From the NCBI RefSeq assembly GCF_010500245.1, contig NZ_JAAGOX010000053.1, forward strand, positions 124,001 to 188,000: DNA of 64,000 nucleotides. Direction: 5' to 3'. Source of the stretch: Ruegeria sp. PrR005 (GTDB taxonomy: Bacteria; Pseudomonadota; Alphaproteobacteria; Rhodobacterales; Rhodobacteraceae). Under the pieces are notes generated by a model. It saw only the letters and a list, made by a program, of their open reading frames with translations. It did no database searches and was not told the DNA's origin. Position numbers and translations under genes: made by a program. How positions within the stretch are numbered: the first letter of the stretch is position 1; each line of letters opens with the position of its first letter. Positions 45,863 to 55,387 of this stretch are shown piece after piece.

Positions 45863-46729
45863 TCAGAACCACTGCCCCGGTTCCATCAGCCCCAGATCGA
45901 GCAACTGGCGCGAATGCCATTCGAAGGGCGTGGAATTGTGCCAGCGGAAACTGTGGATCTCGAAGGTCGAGCCCGGGTTCTTCTTCAGCGCCTTGGCCGT
46001 GCGGAACGAACAGATCGCCGCCGTCAGGTTGTGGTGCCAGGGGCAGGCATAGGTATTGTATTCCTGATCCTCGAACGTGTGATTGGGCAGGATCTTCAGC
46101 CCGGGTTTTGCCTTGAACAGCGCGATCCGGTCGATCTTTCGGCTGTCCTTCGGAATATGTTCCTCGTGCCGCCAGCGCACACCGCCGAAAAAGTCGAGCT
46201 GGCGTTCGCGCGGGTGGCCGGTTTCCGGGTCCTTGCGCGCCTGGGCGTAATACCCCGATCGGTCGAGAAAGGCCCGGTCCAGCGAAACACCCATGGGGCA
46301 GGCCTGCAAATCGTCGGCATAAAGGTCGATGACATAGGTCAGCATCGCGTCGCGCCGTTCCTCGCCGTGGAACGTCAGCATCTCGCCCACGCTGCGCGTC
46401 TCGCAGAAGGGAAAGAACAGGTATTCGGCATTGTAGCAGTAATACATCCAGATGCCCGGCGCCGCCGCGATGATCCGGTTGATCGCATTGACCACCGCGT
46501 TACGCGGCCCGCAGTCGTACGGGATGCGGTGAATGCGCGCCTCGACATCTTTCGGCAGGACAAATGCATCGGGCATAAAGACCAGAACGGACTTGAACCC
46601 GGATTGGATGTGATGGCGCATGGTGGTGGCCAGTTCTACATCGTCCTCGACAAAGATCATCGCCACCGGTCCCTTGGCCAGCGCCTCGGCCCCGGTTTTC
46701 AGGAAATGGTCCAGCGATGCGTATTCCAT
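45863..46729 (-). CDS. Conserved hypothetical protein, glycosyltransferase-like start
   Basis: A 288-residue protein that begins with an alpha/beta segment (AMIFVEDDVELATTMRHHIQSGFKSVLVFMPDAF) like the nucleotide-sugar half of small glycosyltransferases; an Asp-Asp pair occurs in LYADDL, and several conserved Trp and His are spread to the end. I cannot assign a reaction. It is divergent from miaB with 125 bp between the starts, and convergent with the lipoprotein gene. Confidence 0.75.
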   Translation of the reverse strand: MEYASLDHFLKTGAEALAKGPVAMIFVEDDVELATTMRHHIQSGFKSVLVFMPDAFVLPKDVEARIHRIPYDCGPRNAVVNAINRIIAAAPGIWMYYCYNAEYLFFPFCETRSVGEMLTFHGEERRDAMLTYVIDLYADDLQACPMGVSLDRAFLDRSGYYAQARKDPETGHPRERQLDFFGGVRWRHEEHIPKDSRKIDRIALFKAKPGLKILPNHTFEDQEYNTYACPWHHNLTAAICSFRTAKALKKNPGSTFEIHSFRWHNSTPFEWHSRQLLDLGLMEPGQWF

Positions 46730-46854
46730 GCCTGTCTTCCACCCTTGCCTGTCTGGCATTCTGGGCCAACTTCGGTTAATTGCGCGTGCATTGCAAGCGA
46801 CGCCCGATCCCTGTAGACGCCGCCGCTGATCTCGCGAAAACAAAGGCCTGTCCG

Positions 46855-48174
46855 ATGTCCGACCCCAAGAAGCTGTTTATCAAGACCTATGGTTGCCAGA
46901 TGAACGTCTATGACAGCGAGCGTATGGCCGAAGCGCTTGGCGGGCAGGGCTATGTCGAGACGCAGAGCGCCGAAGACGCGGACATGATCCTGCTCAACAC
47001 CTGCCACATCCGGGAAAAGGCGGCGGAAAAGGTCTATTCCGAACTGGGACGGTTCAAGGGGCTGAAGGCCGCCAAACCCGATCTCAAGATCGGGGTTGCG
47101 GGCTGTGTCGCCCAGGCCGAGGGCGAGGAGATCATGCGCCGCCAGCCGCTGGTCGATTTGGTGGTCGGCCCGCAGAGCTATCACCGCCTGCCCGAACTGG
47201 AGGCCAAGGCGCGCGCCGGGGAAAAGGCGCTCGACACCGATTTCCCCGAGGAAGACAAGTTCGAAAAACTCAAGAGCCGCCCCAAGGCGAAACGCGGCCC
47301 GACCGCGTTCCTGACCGTGCAGGAAGGCTGTGACAAGTTCTGCGCCTTTTGCGTGGTGCCCTATACCCGGGGTGCCGAGGTCAGCCGCCCCGCCGACCGA
47401 ATCCTGCGCGAGGCCAACGAACTGGTCGAACGCGGCGTGCGCGAAATCACGCTCCTGGGTCAGAACGTCAACGCCTATCACGGCGCGGGGCCCAACGGTG
47501 ACATGACGTTGGCCGGTCTGATCTGGGAGCTGGACAAGATCGACGGGTTGGAGCGCATCCGTTTCACCACCAGTCACCCCAACGACATGACCGACGACCT
47601 GATCGAGGCGCATGGCACCTGTGCCAAGCTGATGCCTTACCTGCATCTGCCGGTGCAGGCGGGGTCGGACAGGATCCTGAAACGGATGAACCGCAGCCAC
47701 ACTGCTGAAAGCTATCTGCGCCTGGTCGAGCGCATCCGCGCCGCCCGCCCCGATATTGTTATGTCGGGCGATTTCATCGTGGGCTTCCCCGAAGAGACCG
47801 AGGCCGATTTCCAGGCCACGCTCGATCTGGTCGAGCAGGTCCGCTATGGCTATGCCTATTCGTTCAAGTATTCGACCCGCCCTGGCACCCCGGCGGCCGA
47901 GCGGGTACAGGTCGACCCGGCCGAGGCCGACGATCGCCTGCAACGGCTGCAAGCGGTGATCACCCGCCACCAACGCGAGATCCAGGACAGCATGGTTGGC
48001 CGCGAGGTCAGTGTCCTGTTCGAAAAACCCGGCCGCCTGCCCGGCCAGATGGTCGGCAAGAGCGAATACCTGCACGCTGTTCACGTGCAGGCCCCCGGCC
48101 TGTCGGCCGGTCAGATCGCGCGGGTCCGGATCGTGGCCTCAGGCCCGAATTCGCTGGCAGGCGAACCGGTCTGA
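46855..48174 (+). CDS. miaB: tRNA-2-methylthio-N6-dimethylallyladenosine synthase
   Basis: A 439-residue MiaB methylthiotransferase. Three N-terminal Cys bind one cluster ([28 protein letters not shown]), the radical-SAM motif [15 protein letters not shown] carries the second, and the C-terminal TRAM domain ([23 protein letters not shown]) binds RNA. It adds a methylthio group to position 37 of tRNAs reading UNN codons. Start at 46855 after AAAGG; an ATG at 46780 is in the divergent gene's promoter. Confidence 0.97.
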   Translation: MSDPKKLFIKTYGCQMNVYDSERMAEALGGQGYVETQSAEDADMILLNTCHIREKAAEKVYSELGRFKGLKAAKPDLKIGVAGCVAQAEGEEIMRRQPLVDLVVGPQSYHRLPELEAKARAGEKALDTDFPEEDKFEKLKSRPKAKRGPTAFLTVQEGCDKFCAFCVVPYTRGAEVSRPADRILREANELVERGVREITLLGQNVNAYHGAGPNGDMTLAGLIWELDKIDGLERIRFTTSHPNDMTDDLIEAHGTCAKLMPYLHLPVQAGSDRILKRMNRSHTAESYLRLVERIRAARPDIVMSGDFIVGFPEETEADFQATLDLVEQVRYGYAYSFKYSTRPGTPAAERVQVDPAEADDRLQRLQAVITRHQREIQDSMVGREVSVLFEKPGRLPGQMVGKSEYLHAVHVQAPGLSAGQIARVRIVASGPNSLAGEPV

Positions 48175-48186
48175 GGCCGCGCCCGG

Positions 48187-48510
48187 TCAGTGCGACGGTG
48201 GCGTTTTCGCCATGATCTCCAGCAGCGAGGTCCGCATGTAGTCATGCTGGCCGACGCCCCATTCGTCCCGGCAGATGCGCTCGCCGATGGCATGCGCCTG
48301 CGGATAGGAATAGCCGATCTTGACCAGGTCCTCGACAAAGACCGCATTGGGGCGGTCCCAGATCACGTCCCGGGTCGGTCCGCGGAAGCAGCTGATGGTG
48401 ATGTTGTAGCCGTCAGTCCCCGGTTTCGTCGGACGCTGCTGCGCCACGGCGGAACCAGATGCCACGACAGTACTCGCCAGGAGGATCCCGGCGACCAGAT
48501 AAGCTTTCAT
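48187..48510 (-). CDS. Small secreted conserved protein
   Basis: A 107-residue precursor with a signal peptide (MKAYLVAGILLASTVVASGSAVAQQ, cleavage near AVA-QQ). The mature 83 residues contain the paired Cys in ISCFRG and ERICRD and several aromatic residues, so it may be a disulfide-bonded periplasmic protein. GGGGG precedes the ATG. It is convergent with miaB. Unknown function. Confidence 0.7.
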   Translation of the reverse strand: MKAYLVAGILLASTVVASGSAVAQQRPTKPGTDGYNITISCFRGPTRDVIWDRPNAVFVEDLVKIGYSYPQAHAIGERICRDEWGVGQHDYMRTSLLEIMAKTPPSH

Positions 48511-48977
48511 GTCAATACCCCCACGTCTGACAGGAAATATGTAACAGCGCCGTACAGCCCGACGCCGACCTGTTCCGGACATCCGGAAAGGCAGGTCCAT
48601 ACTATCTGATTGCAACCCATTGCGATAGCTGTCGAAACGGCGCCCAAAGCCGATCATTGTTCCCGGCGTGGCGCAGAATGACGGGTTGACCGGCGGCTTT
48701 GTCGCCCCCGCCAGCACAATCAGGCCAGAGCGCCCGATGTCTTTGCCCGTGACGAAAGCCGCGACTCACCCCGATGCCGGGCCCCGGCGCTTTGTGTCGG
48801 ATCAAGGACAATTCGGTTACCACCTAGGGGAGTGTCCCCCAAAAGGGCACAATATGTGGTGGTTTTCACTTCACAGTTATGCAGAATTTTCATATGGTTG
48901 AACCAGTTTCGCGTTCGACGATCGGCATGTTTGCGCCGGTTGCCGAAGGTGGGGGAGCCAGGTGAGGATTTGATACG
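48511..48977. other. Gene-poor interval before the secreted-protein pair
   Basis: No convincing gene lies here. The part 48511-48820 is G/C-rich and includes the perfect palindrome TTCCGGA-CA-TCCGGAA at 48573-48588. The part 48840-48935 is clearly A/T-rich (ACAATATGTGG, GCAGAATTTTCATATGG) and is the likely promoter region of the divergent flanking genes. A 78-codon frame from 48668 has poor codon use and I do not accept it. Confidence 0.5.
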
Positions 48978-49565
48978 GTGTCTGATTTCAATCTCAAAAA
49001 AGTGGCGGTCGCAATTGCAGTCGCCCTGGCAGTATCCGGGGCTGCTGTCGCGCCGGCTACTGCGCAATCCAGTACCACGGGTACGCAACGCACCATCGTG
49101 GGCGAACGTTATGTACCCACGATCTGGGTGGACCCCGACGGATGCGAGCACTGGGTGATGGACGACGGCGCCGAGGGGTACATGACTCCGCATGTCTACC
49201 CCGATGGAAAACCCGTCTGCCGGCGTGGCCAGCTGTGCGGGATGATGCCGACGGATCAGTTCTTTGCCACCGACAAGCACAATATCAATTCGGCGGGCAA
49301 GGCGCGCTTGCAGGAGTTCTTCCGCAAGGCGATGCCGGGCACGCGGTATTTCGTGGTTGCGGGCCATACGGACAGCCGCGCCTCGGACGAGTACAACATC
49401 CGCCTCTCTGAACGCCGCGCAAACGCGGTTGCTCAGGTTGCGCGCTCCGTTGGTGCGCGGATCGGCGACATTCGTGCTTATGGTGAGCGCGACCCGCGGG
49501 TTCCGAACACCAGCGCCGCCAACATGGCGCAGAACCGTCGTGTCGAAATTTATTGTATCCGTTAA
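48978..49565 (+). CDS. OmpA-family protein with GCEHW domain
   Basis: A 195-residue precursor starting at a GTG. Residues 1-30 form a signal peptide (AVAPATAQ). Residues about 47-88 hold WVDPDGCEHWVMDDGAEGY...PDGKPVC with three or four Cys; residues about 93-192 are an OmpA-like peptidoglycan-binding domain (AGHTDSRASDEYN, LSERRANAV). There is no outer-membrane barrel, so it is probably a periplasmic protein that holds to peptidoglycan. The next gene encodes a lipoprotein with the same GCEHW domain; the two stops and starts are 12 bp apart, thus an operon. Confidence 0.85.
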   Translation: MSDFNLKKVAVAIAVALAVSGAAVAPATAQSSTTGTQRTIVGERYVPTIWVDPDGCEHWVMDDGAEGYMTPHVYPDGKPVCRRGQLCGMMPTDQFFATDKHNINSAGKARLQEFFRKAMPGTRYFVVAGHTDSRASDEYNIRLSERRANAVAQVARSVGARIGDIRAYGERDPRVPNTSAANMAQNRRVEIYCIR

Positions 49566-49577
49566 GGAGAGTTGGAA

Positions 49578-49883
49578 ATGACAATTTTCAAGGGAGTTGC
49601 CGCTCTGACTCTGGCAGTCACTGTTTCGGCTTGTGCACCGGCCACCGACAAGACCCGCGACCGTAACATCCTGGATGGCAAAAGCGGGGACCTGTCGCTG
49701 TTGACCGCCGGTATCTGGGTCGATCCGGCAGGCTGCGAACACTGGATCATCGACGACGGTCTCGAAGGGTATGCCGACTTGCGGCGAACACCGGATGGTA
49801 AACCGGTCTGCAACAGCGAACTGCCGCGCAGCGTGGCGACAGGACCGTTCAAATCAGGGTCCACATTCAGCGATCCGATCTGA
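49578..49883 (+). CDS. Lipoprotein paralogue of the GCEHW domain
   Basis: A 101-residue lipoprotein precursor with lipobox VSAC (Cys 19). Residues about 45-80 repeat the domain seen in the preceding gene: WVDPAGCEHWIIDDGLEGY and PDGKPVC. It lacks the OmpA domain. GGAGAG before the ATG and the strong terminator downstream show that the pair ends here. The shared domain suggests both proteins bind the same partner or surface, one at the peptidoglycan and one at a membrane. Confidence 0.75.
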   Translation: MTIFKGVAALTLAVTVSACAPATDKTRDRNILDGKSGDLSLLTAGIWVDPAGCEHWIIDDGLEGYADLRRTPDGKPVCNSELPRSVATGPFKSGSTFSDPI

Positions 49884-49901
49884 CCAGAACACCGCTGGTA
49901 C

Positions 49902-49928
49902 AAAGACCGCCCTCGGGCGGTCTTTTTT
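49902..49928 (+). terminator. Rho-independent terminator after the GCEHW pair
   Basis: AAAGACCGCC (49902-49911) and GGCGGTCTTT (49916-49925) pair over loop CTCG and run into TTTTTTG. A canonical terminator before phoH. Confidence 0.92.
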
Positions 49929-50020
49929 GTTTCAGAGTGATGAAAACTTTGCGGTCATGCTTGCACCTCCCACAATATCTTGGCTACGCTGAGATCAGGA
50001 CTTCGACAACAGGAGAGCGG

Positions 50021-51034
50021 ATGGCCCTCGGTGCCCTGATCACACCGCAAGACGGCAGCGTCCAGACGGACCTGCACCTGGAATTCCCCGACAATCGGCT
50101 GTTGATAGACTTGTGCGGCGAACACGACCGTCACCTGGTGCTGATAGAGCAGGTGCTGGGGGTGCAGATTGTCCGCCGCGGCAATCACCTTTCGATTCTG
50201 GGCGACGACCCCGAGGCCCGCGCCCGCGCGGGCGAGATCCTCGAGGCGCTTTATGAGCGGCTGCAATCCGGTCGCACTGTCGAGGGGGCCGATGTGGACC
50301 GCGAATTGCGCATGGGACGGATCAGCGAAGAGCCCGACCCGCGTGATGGCGACCAGCTGGAAATGTTCCTGGGCGGGCGGTTCGAGATCAAGACCCGCAA
50401 GAAACCGGTCGAACCGCGCACCGAGGCGCAAAAGGCCTATGTGAAATCGCTGTTCGAAAACGAGCTCGCCTTCGGCATCGGCCCCGCCGGTACCGGCAAG
50501 ACCTATCTGGCCGTGGCTGTCGGCGTCACCATGTTCATCAACGGTCTGGTCGACCGTATCATCCTGAGCCGTCCGGCGGTCGAGGCGGGCGAGAAGCTGG
50601 GCTATCTACCCGGCGACATGAAGGACAAGGTCGACCCCTACATGCAGCCGCTCTATGACGCGCTGAACGATTTCCTGCCGGGCAAGCAGGTGGCCAAGCT
50701 GATCGAGGAGAAGAAGATCGAGATCGCGCCGCTGGCCTTCATGCGCGGGCGCACGCTGGCCAATGCCTTTGTGGTGCTGGACGAGGCGCAGAACGCCACC
50801 ACCATGCAGATGAAGATGTTCCTGACCCGTCTGGGCGAGGGCAGCCGCATGGTGATCACCGGCGACCGCAGCCAGGTCGACCTGCCGCGCGGGGTGACTT
50901 CGGGTCTTTCCGATGCCGAACGGCTGTTGAAACCGGTGCCGGGCATCAGCTTCAACTACTTCACCTCCAAGGATGTGGTCCGGCATCCGCTTGTCGCCGC
51001 CATCATCGAGGCGTATGAGGCCGACGCAGGTTGA
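50021..51034 (+). CDS. phoH: PhoH-family ATPase
   Basis: A 337-residue protein with a short N-terminal KH-like region (VQIVRRGNHLSILGDD) and a C-terminal PhoH ATPase domain: Walker A GPAGTGKTYLAV, Walker B FVVLDEAQNA, and ITGDRSQVDLPRG. The ATG at 50021 is 5 bp after AGGAG. In most alphaproteobacteria phoH lies next to ybeY, as here. It is thought to be an RNA-linked ATPase; its precise task is not settled. Confidence 0.95.
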   Translation: MALGALITPQDGSVQTDLHLEFPDNRLLIDLCGEHDRHLVLIEQVLGVQIVRRGNHLSILGDDPEARARAGEILEALYERLQSGRTVEGADVDRELRMGRISEEPDPRDGDQLEMFLGGRFEIKTRKKPVEPRTEAQKAYVKSLFENELAFGIGPAGTGKTYLAVAVGVTMFINGLVDRIILSRPAVEAGEKLGYLPGDMKDKVDPYMQPLYDALNDFLPGKQVAKLIEEKKIEIAPLAFMRGRTLANAFVVLDEAQNATTMQMKMFLTRLGEGSRMVITGDRSQVDLPRGVTSGLSDAERLLKPVPGISFNYFTSKDVVRHPLVAAIIEAYEADAG

Positions 51035-51082
51035 TCCGCCTGGCCGAATGGCGGGTCGCGACCTGAGAAAGCCGGGGCCGCA

Positions 51083-51580
51083 ATGACACTTGATATCACC
51101 CTCGAAGATCCGCGCTGGGTTATCCTACCGCCCTTGGCGCAGCGGGCCGCCGACGCGGCCCTGCGGCATTTTGGCCTGGACCCCGAAGAGTGCGAGATCA
51201 GCCTGTTGGGTTGTGACGACGCCCGGATATCGGAACTCAACGCCGATTTCCGCGGCAAACCCGTGCCGACAAACGTGCTGAGCTGGCCATCCGAAGATCT
51301 CGCCGCCGACGCTCCGGGCGGCACACCCCTGGCGCCCGAGCCGGATTTTACCGGCATGATTCCCCTTGGCGACATCGCGATCGCCTATGACACTTGCCAG
51401 CGCGAGGCAGAGGCGGCGGGCAAGCCCATGACCGATCATGTCACGCATTTGATCGTTCACGGGGTGTTACATCTCTTGGGTTACGACCATATCCGTGACG
51501 AAGACGCAACGCTGATGGAAGGTTTGGAGGCGGAGATACTTGGCAATCTGGGCCTCGATAACCCATATTATACGGACTGA
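51083..51580 (+). CDS. ybeY: rRNA maturation endoribonuclease
   Basis: A 165-residue YbeY with the zinc motif HGVLHLLGYDH (His-x3-His-x5-His) and the conserved NVLSWP and GDIAIA strands. It trims 16S rRNA at its 3' end and takes part in ribosome quality control. It is 48 bp after phoH and 33 bp before the CorC-like gene. No strong ribosome-binding site is seen at the ATG. Confidence 0.96.
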   Translation: MTLDITLEDPRWVILPPLAQRAADAALRHFGLDPEECEISLLGCDDARISELNADFRGKPVPTNVLSWPSEDLAADAPGGTPLAPEPDFTGMIPLGDIAIAYDTCQREAEAAGKPMTDHVTHLIVHGVLHLLGYDHIRDEDATLMEGLEAEILGNLGLDNPYYTD

Positions 51581-51613
51581 AGGGCCACGACGCTCTGGAT
51601 TGGATTAGGATTA

Positions 51614-52501
51614 ATGGGCGACATAGAGGGCAGTTCTAGCGCAGCGCAAAGCGCGCAACCGGATATTCCCGGCGAGACGAACGCAGAAAGATCAGGATTT
51701 TTCACCCGCATCATGGATGCGTTTTCCCCTGGCGACGGCCAGGAGCAGCCCGAGACCTCGGGCACTTCGGTTGCGCCTGCCGTCACGCCCGGTCTTTTGA
51801 ACCTGCGGCGCATGCGGGTCGAGGACGTGGCCATCCCCACTGCGGAAATCATTGCCGTGCCGGTGACCATATCCAAGGAAGAGCTGGTTCAGGTGTTCCG
51901 CGACAGCGGGCTGACCCGGATCCCGGTCTACGAGACCACGCTCGATACCCCGCTCGGCTTCGTGCACCTCAAGGACCTGGCGCTGACCCATGGGTTCAAT
52001 GGCAATTCGGCGGTGTTCGATCTGGCCTCCATGCTGCGGCCGCTGCTGTTCGTGCCGCCGTCTATGCCCATCGGTGTTCTGCTGACCAAGATGCAGACCG
52101 AACGGCGCCATATGGCGCTGGTGATCGACGAATATGGCGGGGTCGATGGCCTTTTGACCATCGAGGACCTGATCGAACAGGTGGTGGGCGAGATCGAGGA
52201 CGAGCACGATACCGATGAGGCGCAGACCTGGATAAAGGAACGCCCCGGCTGCTACATCGCCCAGGCCAAGACGCCGCTGGAGGATTTCGAGGCCGAAATC
52301 GGCCGCTCTCTGACCAGTCACGAGGACGTGGACGAAGAAGAGATCGACACGTTGGGCGGACTGGTCTTCATGCTGTCCGGTCGGATCCCGGCCCGGGGCG
52401 AAGTGGTCCTGCACCCCGAGGGCGTTGAATTCGAAGTCATGGATGCCGATCCGCGACGCATCAAGCGGCTGCGCGTCATGATACCCGAAGCCGCGGCATG
52501 A
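51614..52501 (+). CDS. corC: CorC/HlyC-type CBS-domain protein
   Basis: A 295-residue cytoplasmic protein with two CBS domains (VEDVAIPTAEIIAVPV..., and PPSMPIGVLLTKMQTERRHMALVIDEYGGVDGLLTIEDLIEQVVGEIEDE) and a C-terminal transporter-associated CorC_HlyC domain (TLGGLVFMLSGRIPARGEVV). It has no transmembrane domain, unlike the longer CorB type. It probably regulates Mg2+/Co2+ efflux. Its stop overlaps the lnt start by 4 bp (ATGA). Confidence 0.92.
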   Translation: MGDIEGSSSAAQSAQPDIPGETNAERSGFFTRIMDAFSPGDGQEQPETSGTSVAPAVTPGLLNLRRMRVEDVAIPTAEIIAVPVTISKEELVQVFRDSGLTRIPVYETTLDTPLGFVHLKDLALTHGFNGNSAVFDLASMLRPLLFVPPSMPIGVLLTKMQTERRHMALVIDEYGGVDGLLTIEDLIEQVVGEIEDEHDTDEAQTWIKERPGCYIAQAKTPLEDFEAEIGRSLTSHEDVDEEEIDTLGGLVFMLSGRIPARGEVVLHPEGVEFEVMDADPRRIKRLRVMIPEAAA

Positions 52502-54015
52502 CCTTTTTGTCCGGCTGGCGTTTGTGGCAACGCATGCTGCTTGCCGCAGCCTTGGGCGTGATCGGGGCATTGGGTCTGGCGCCGACCTCGATCTGGGTCG
52601 CCACGGTCAGCGCCCTGCTGGCGGTGCCGGCGCTGTTTCAGGCGTCCCGCTCGCGGACCGAGGCTGCCCTGACCGGGTGGGCCTTTGCCACCGGCTATTT
52701 CGGCTATGCGCTTCTCTGGATTGTCGAGCCGTTTCTGATCGACATCGCGCGGCACGGCTGGATGGCGCCCTTTGCGCTGATCTTCATGGCCGGCGGGTTG
52801 GCGCTGTTCTGGGCGGCGGCCTTTGGGCTGGCGGCCATGCCTTGGCGTACTGCCGAGCGGCGGACCTGGTTGCTGATCCTTTCGCTGGGAATCGCAGAGT
52901 TCGCGCGCGGCTATGTGCTGACCGGATTTCCCTGGGCGGGTCTGGCGCAGGTGTGGGTGGAAACCGATGCCGTGTTGCTGCTGGCCTGGATCGGCCCCAA
53001 CGGCCTCGCGGTCCTCACCCTTCTGGCTGTGTTGCCCCCTGGGTCGGCTTTGGCGCGTGGCATGGGCGGGTCTGCCCTACTGCTGCGCTGCATTCCCGCC
53101 ATGGCGTTCGGACTGGCAATTCTGGCGGTGGATGCGATCCGGCCGGAGGTCGAGAGCACGGGAAAACGGGTCCGGCTGGTACAGCCGAACGCGCCGCAAC
53201 ACCAGAAATGGGACCCCGACTGGTACCCCGTCTTTCTGGCCCGGCAACTCCGGTTCACCGCCGAAGGTCCGGAGCCCAATCTGGTGGTCTGGCCCGAATC
53301 CTCGCTGCCCTATTGGCTCGACGGCGCAGGTCCGGCGCTGGAAGAAATCGCCACCGCCGCGCGCGGTGCGCCGGTCGTCGTTGGCGTGAACCGGGCCGAA
53401 GGGACGCGCATCTTCAACTCTCTTGCGGTGGTGACACCCGAGGGTGTTGCCGATCCGGTCTATGACAAGCACCACTTGGTTCCCTTTGGCGAATACGTCC
53501 CCTTTGGCGATGTGCTGGAATCCTTCGGCATCTCCGGCTTTGCCGCCCGCAGCGGGCAGGGGTTCAGCCCCGGACCGGGGCCGGACGTGCTCAGGATACC
53601 TGGGATCGGTGTCGCGGTGCCGCTGATCTGTTACGAGGCGGTGTTTCCCCAGGACGTGAACGCGGTGCCGGGGCGGCCGGACCTGCTGTTGCAAGCGACC
53701 AACGACGCCTGGTTCGGAACCTGGTCGGGCCCCTATCAGCACCTGGCACAGGCCCGAATGCGGGCGGTAGAGCAGGGATTGCCGATGGTGCGCGCCGCCA
53801 ATACCGGGGTCTCGGCAATGATCGACCCGCTGGGCCGGATCACCGCCGCCCTGCCCCTGAACAAGGCAGGTTATCTCGATGCCGAACTGCCCTTGCCGCT
53901 GAACCCGACCGTCTACAGCCAGACCGGGGACTTGCCATTGTTGATGGCGATGCTGATCCTGCTGCTTGGTGCGGCAAGGATACAGGCGCGTCCCGAACCG
54001 GCAAATAGCGATTGA
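52498..54015 (+). CDS. lnt: Apolipoprotein N-acyltransferase
   Basis: A 505-residue inner-membrane enzyme with a hydrophobic N-terminal part of about six helices and a periplasmic nitrilase-like domain. The catalytic triad is Glu in [11 protein letters not shown] (about 267), Lys in [17 protein letters not shown] (about 322) and Cys in LICYEAVFP (about 377). It adds the third acyl chain to lipoproteins. It is tightly linked with corC as usual in this order. Confidence 0.96.
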   Translation: MTFLSGWRLWQRMLLAAALGVIGALGLAPTSIWVATVSALLAVPALFQASRSRTEAALTGWAFATGYFGYALLWIVEPFLIDIARHGWMAPFALIFMAGGLALFWAAAFGLAAMPWRTAERRTWLLILSLGIAEFARGYVLTGFPWAGLAQVWVETDAVLLLAWIGPNGLAVLTLLAVLPPGSALARGMGGSALLLRCIPAMAFGLAILAVDAIRPEVESTGKRVRLVQPNAPQHQKWDPDWYPVFLARQLRFTAEGPEPNLVVWPESSLPYWLDGAGPALEEIATAARGAPVVVGVNRAEGTRIFNSLAVVTPEGVADPVYDKHHLVPFGEYVPFGDVLESFGISGFAARSGQGFSPGPGPDVLRIPGIGVAVPLICYEAVFPQDVNAVPGRPDLLLQATNDAWFGTWSGPYQHLAQARMRAVEQGLPMVRAANTGVSAMIDPLGRITAALPLNKAGYLDAELPLPLNPTVYSQTGDLPLLMAMLILLLGAARIQARPEPANSD

Positions 54016-54051
54016 CCTCAACAAATGCGGGGCGTATCCCGGCTCAGACCT

Positions 54052-54097
54052 GCCACAACGGCTTCCTGGCGTGGCGCGGGTATTCATTAATGGAGCA
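54052..54097 (+). ncRNA. SAM/SAH riboswitch upstream of metK
   Basis: The 88-bp leader of metK contains CCACAACGGCTTCCTGGCGTGG (54053-54074, read in two parts: CCACAACGGC and TTCCTGGCGTGG), where CCAC/GTGG form a stem, and then ATTAATGGAGCA just before the start codon. This order and these bases match the SAM/SAH riboswitch described for Rhodobacterales metK leaders, from memory of that motif. The GGAG ribosome site lies in the 3' part, so ligand binding would hide it and lower MetK synthesis. The leader otherwise holds nothing. Confidence 0.82.
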
Positions 54098-54103
54098 CTT
54101 TGC

Positions 54104-55285
54104 ATGTCCCGACAGAACTACATCTTCACTTCGGAATCCGTTTCCGAAGGGCACCCGGACAAGGTTTGCGACCGGATTTCCGATGCCGTCCTCGACGCGT
54201 TTCTGACCGAAGAGCCCGAGGCGCGGGTTGCCTGTGAAACCTTTGCCACCACCAACCGCGTCGTGATCGGCGGCGAAGTCGGCCTGTCGAACAAGGACAA
54301 GCTGCGCGAATACATGGGCCGCATCGAGGAAATCGCGCGCGCCTGTATCAAGGATATCGGCTACGAGCAGGACAAGTTCCACCATGAGACGGTGGAAGTT
54401 ACCAATCTTCTGCACGAACAGTCAGCCCACATTGCCCAGGGCGTCGATGCCTCGGGCGAGAAGGACGAAGGCGCTGGCGACCAGGGCATCATGTTCGGCT
54501 ATGCCACGACCGAAACGCCCACGCTGATGCCCGCCCCGATCCAGTACAGCCATGCCATCCTGCGCCGTCTGGCCGAGGTGCGCAAGAACGGCACCGAGCC
54601 GGCGCTTGGCCCGGATGCGAAATCGCAGCTCTCGGTGATCTATCGCGATGGCAAGCCGGTGGGCGTGTCCTCGATCGTGCTGTCGACCCAGCACCTGGAC
54701 GAGGCGCTGACCAGCGCCGACATCCGCGCCATTGTCGAGCCCTATATCCGCGAAGTCCTTCCCGAAGGCTGGATCGGCGCCGATACCGTCTGGCACGTGA
54801 ACCCGACCGGCAAGTTCGTCATCGGCGGGCCCGACGGTGACGCCGGTCTGACCGGCCGCAAGATCATCGTCGACACCTATGGCGGTGCCGCGCCTCATGG
54901 CGGCGGTGCCTTCTCGGGCAAGGATCCGACCAAGGTGGACCGCTCGGCCGCCTATGCCGCGCGCTACCTGGCCAAGAACGTGGTCGCCGCCGGCATGGCC
55001 GAGAAATGCACCATCCAGCTCAGCTATGCCATCGGCGTATCGGCGCCGCTGTCGATCTATGCCGATACCCACGGTACCGGCACGGTCGCCGATGCCGAGA
55101 TCGAGGCCGCCATCCCCAAGGTCATGAACCTGACGCCGCGCGGCATCCGCACCCATCTGAGCCTGAACAAGCCGATCTACCAGCGCACAGCCGCCTATGG
55201 TCATTTCGGCCGCGACCCCGAAGCCGACGGCGGCTTCAGCTGGGAGCGCACCGACCTAGTCGAGGCGCTCAAGAAAGCGGTCTGA
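54104..55285 (+). CDS. metK: S-adenosylmethionine synthase
   Basis: A 393-residue MetK with [19 protein letters not shown] at the start, [17 protein letters not shown] (ATP-binding), and [23 protein letters not shown] (the conserved P-loop-like motif). The ATG at 54104 is preceded by GGAG inside the riboswitch; an in-frame ATG at 53966 is within lnt. It makes SAM from methionine and ATP. The strong downstream hairpin marks the end of the unit. Confidence 0.97.
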   Translation: MSRQNYIFTSESVSEGHPDKVCDRISDAVLDAFLTEEPEARVACETFATTNRVVIGGEVGLSNKDKLREYMGRIEEIARACIKDIGYEQDKFHHETVEVTNLLHEQSAHIAQGVDASGEKDEGAGDQGIMFGYATTETPTLMPAPIQYSHAILRRLAEVRKNGTEPALGPDAKSQLSVIYRDGKPVGVSSIVLSTQHLDEALTSADIRAIVEPYIREVLPEGWIGADTVWHVNPTGKFVIGGPDGDAGLTGRKIIVDTYGGAAPHGGGAFSGKDPTKVDRSAAYAARYLAKNVVAAGMAEKCTIQLSYAIGVSAPLSIYADTHGTGTVADAEIEAAIPKVMNLTPRGIRTHLSLNKPIYQRTAAYGHFGRDPEADGGFSWERTDLVEALKKAV

Positions 55286-55298
55286 ACCGGAAAATGAC

Positions 55299-55326
55299 AA
55301 AGGGGCGCGGGAAACCGCGCCCCTTT
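55299..55326 (+). terminator. Terminator after metK
   Basis: AAAGGGGCGCGG (55299-55310) and CCGCGCCCCTTT (55315-55326) pair perfectly over a GAAA tetraloop 13 bp after the metK stop. The short T-run makes it a good Rho-independent terminator. Confidence 0.88.
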
Positions 55327-55387
55327 CGCTTCTATCGGCCGGGGTCCCGTCTTGCACCCGGCGCGCGGTCGCAGTAACCCCACGGCC

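Noticed and set aside
48668-48901. 78-codon frame between secreted-protein genes
   Set aside because: Its composition changes mid-way and runs through the A/T-rich promoter region; it has no ribosome site or familiar motif.
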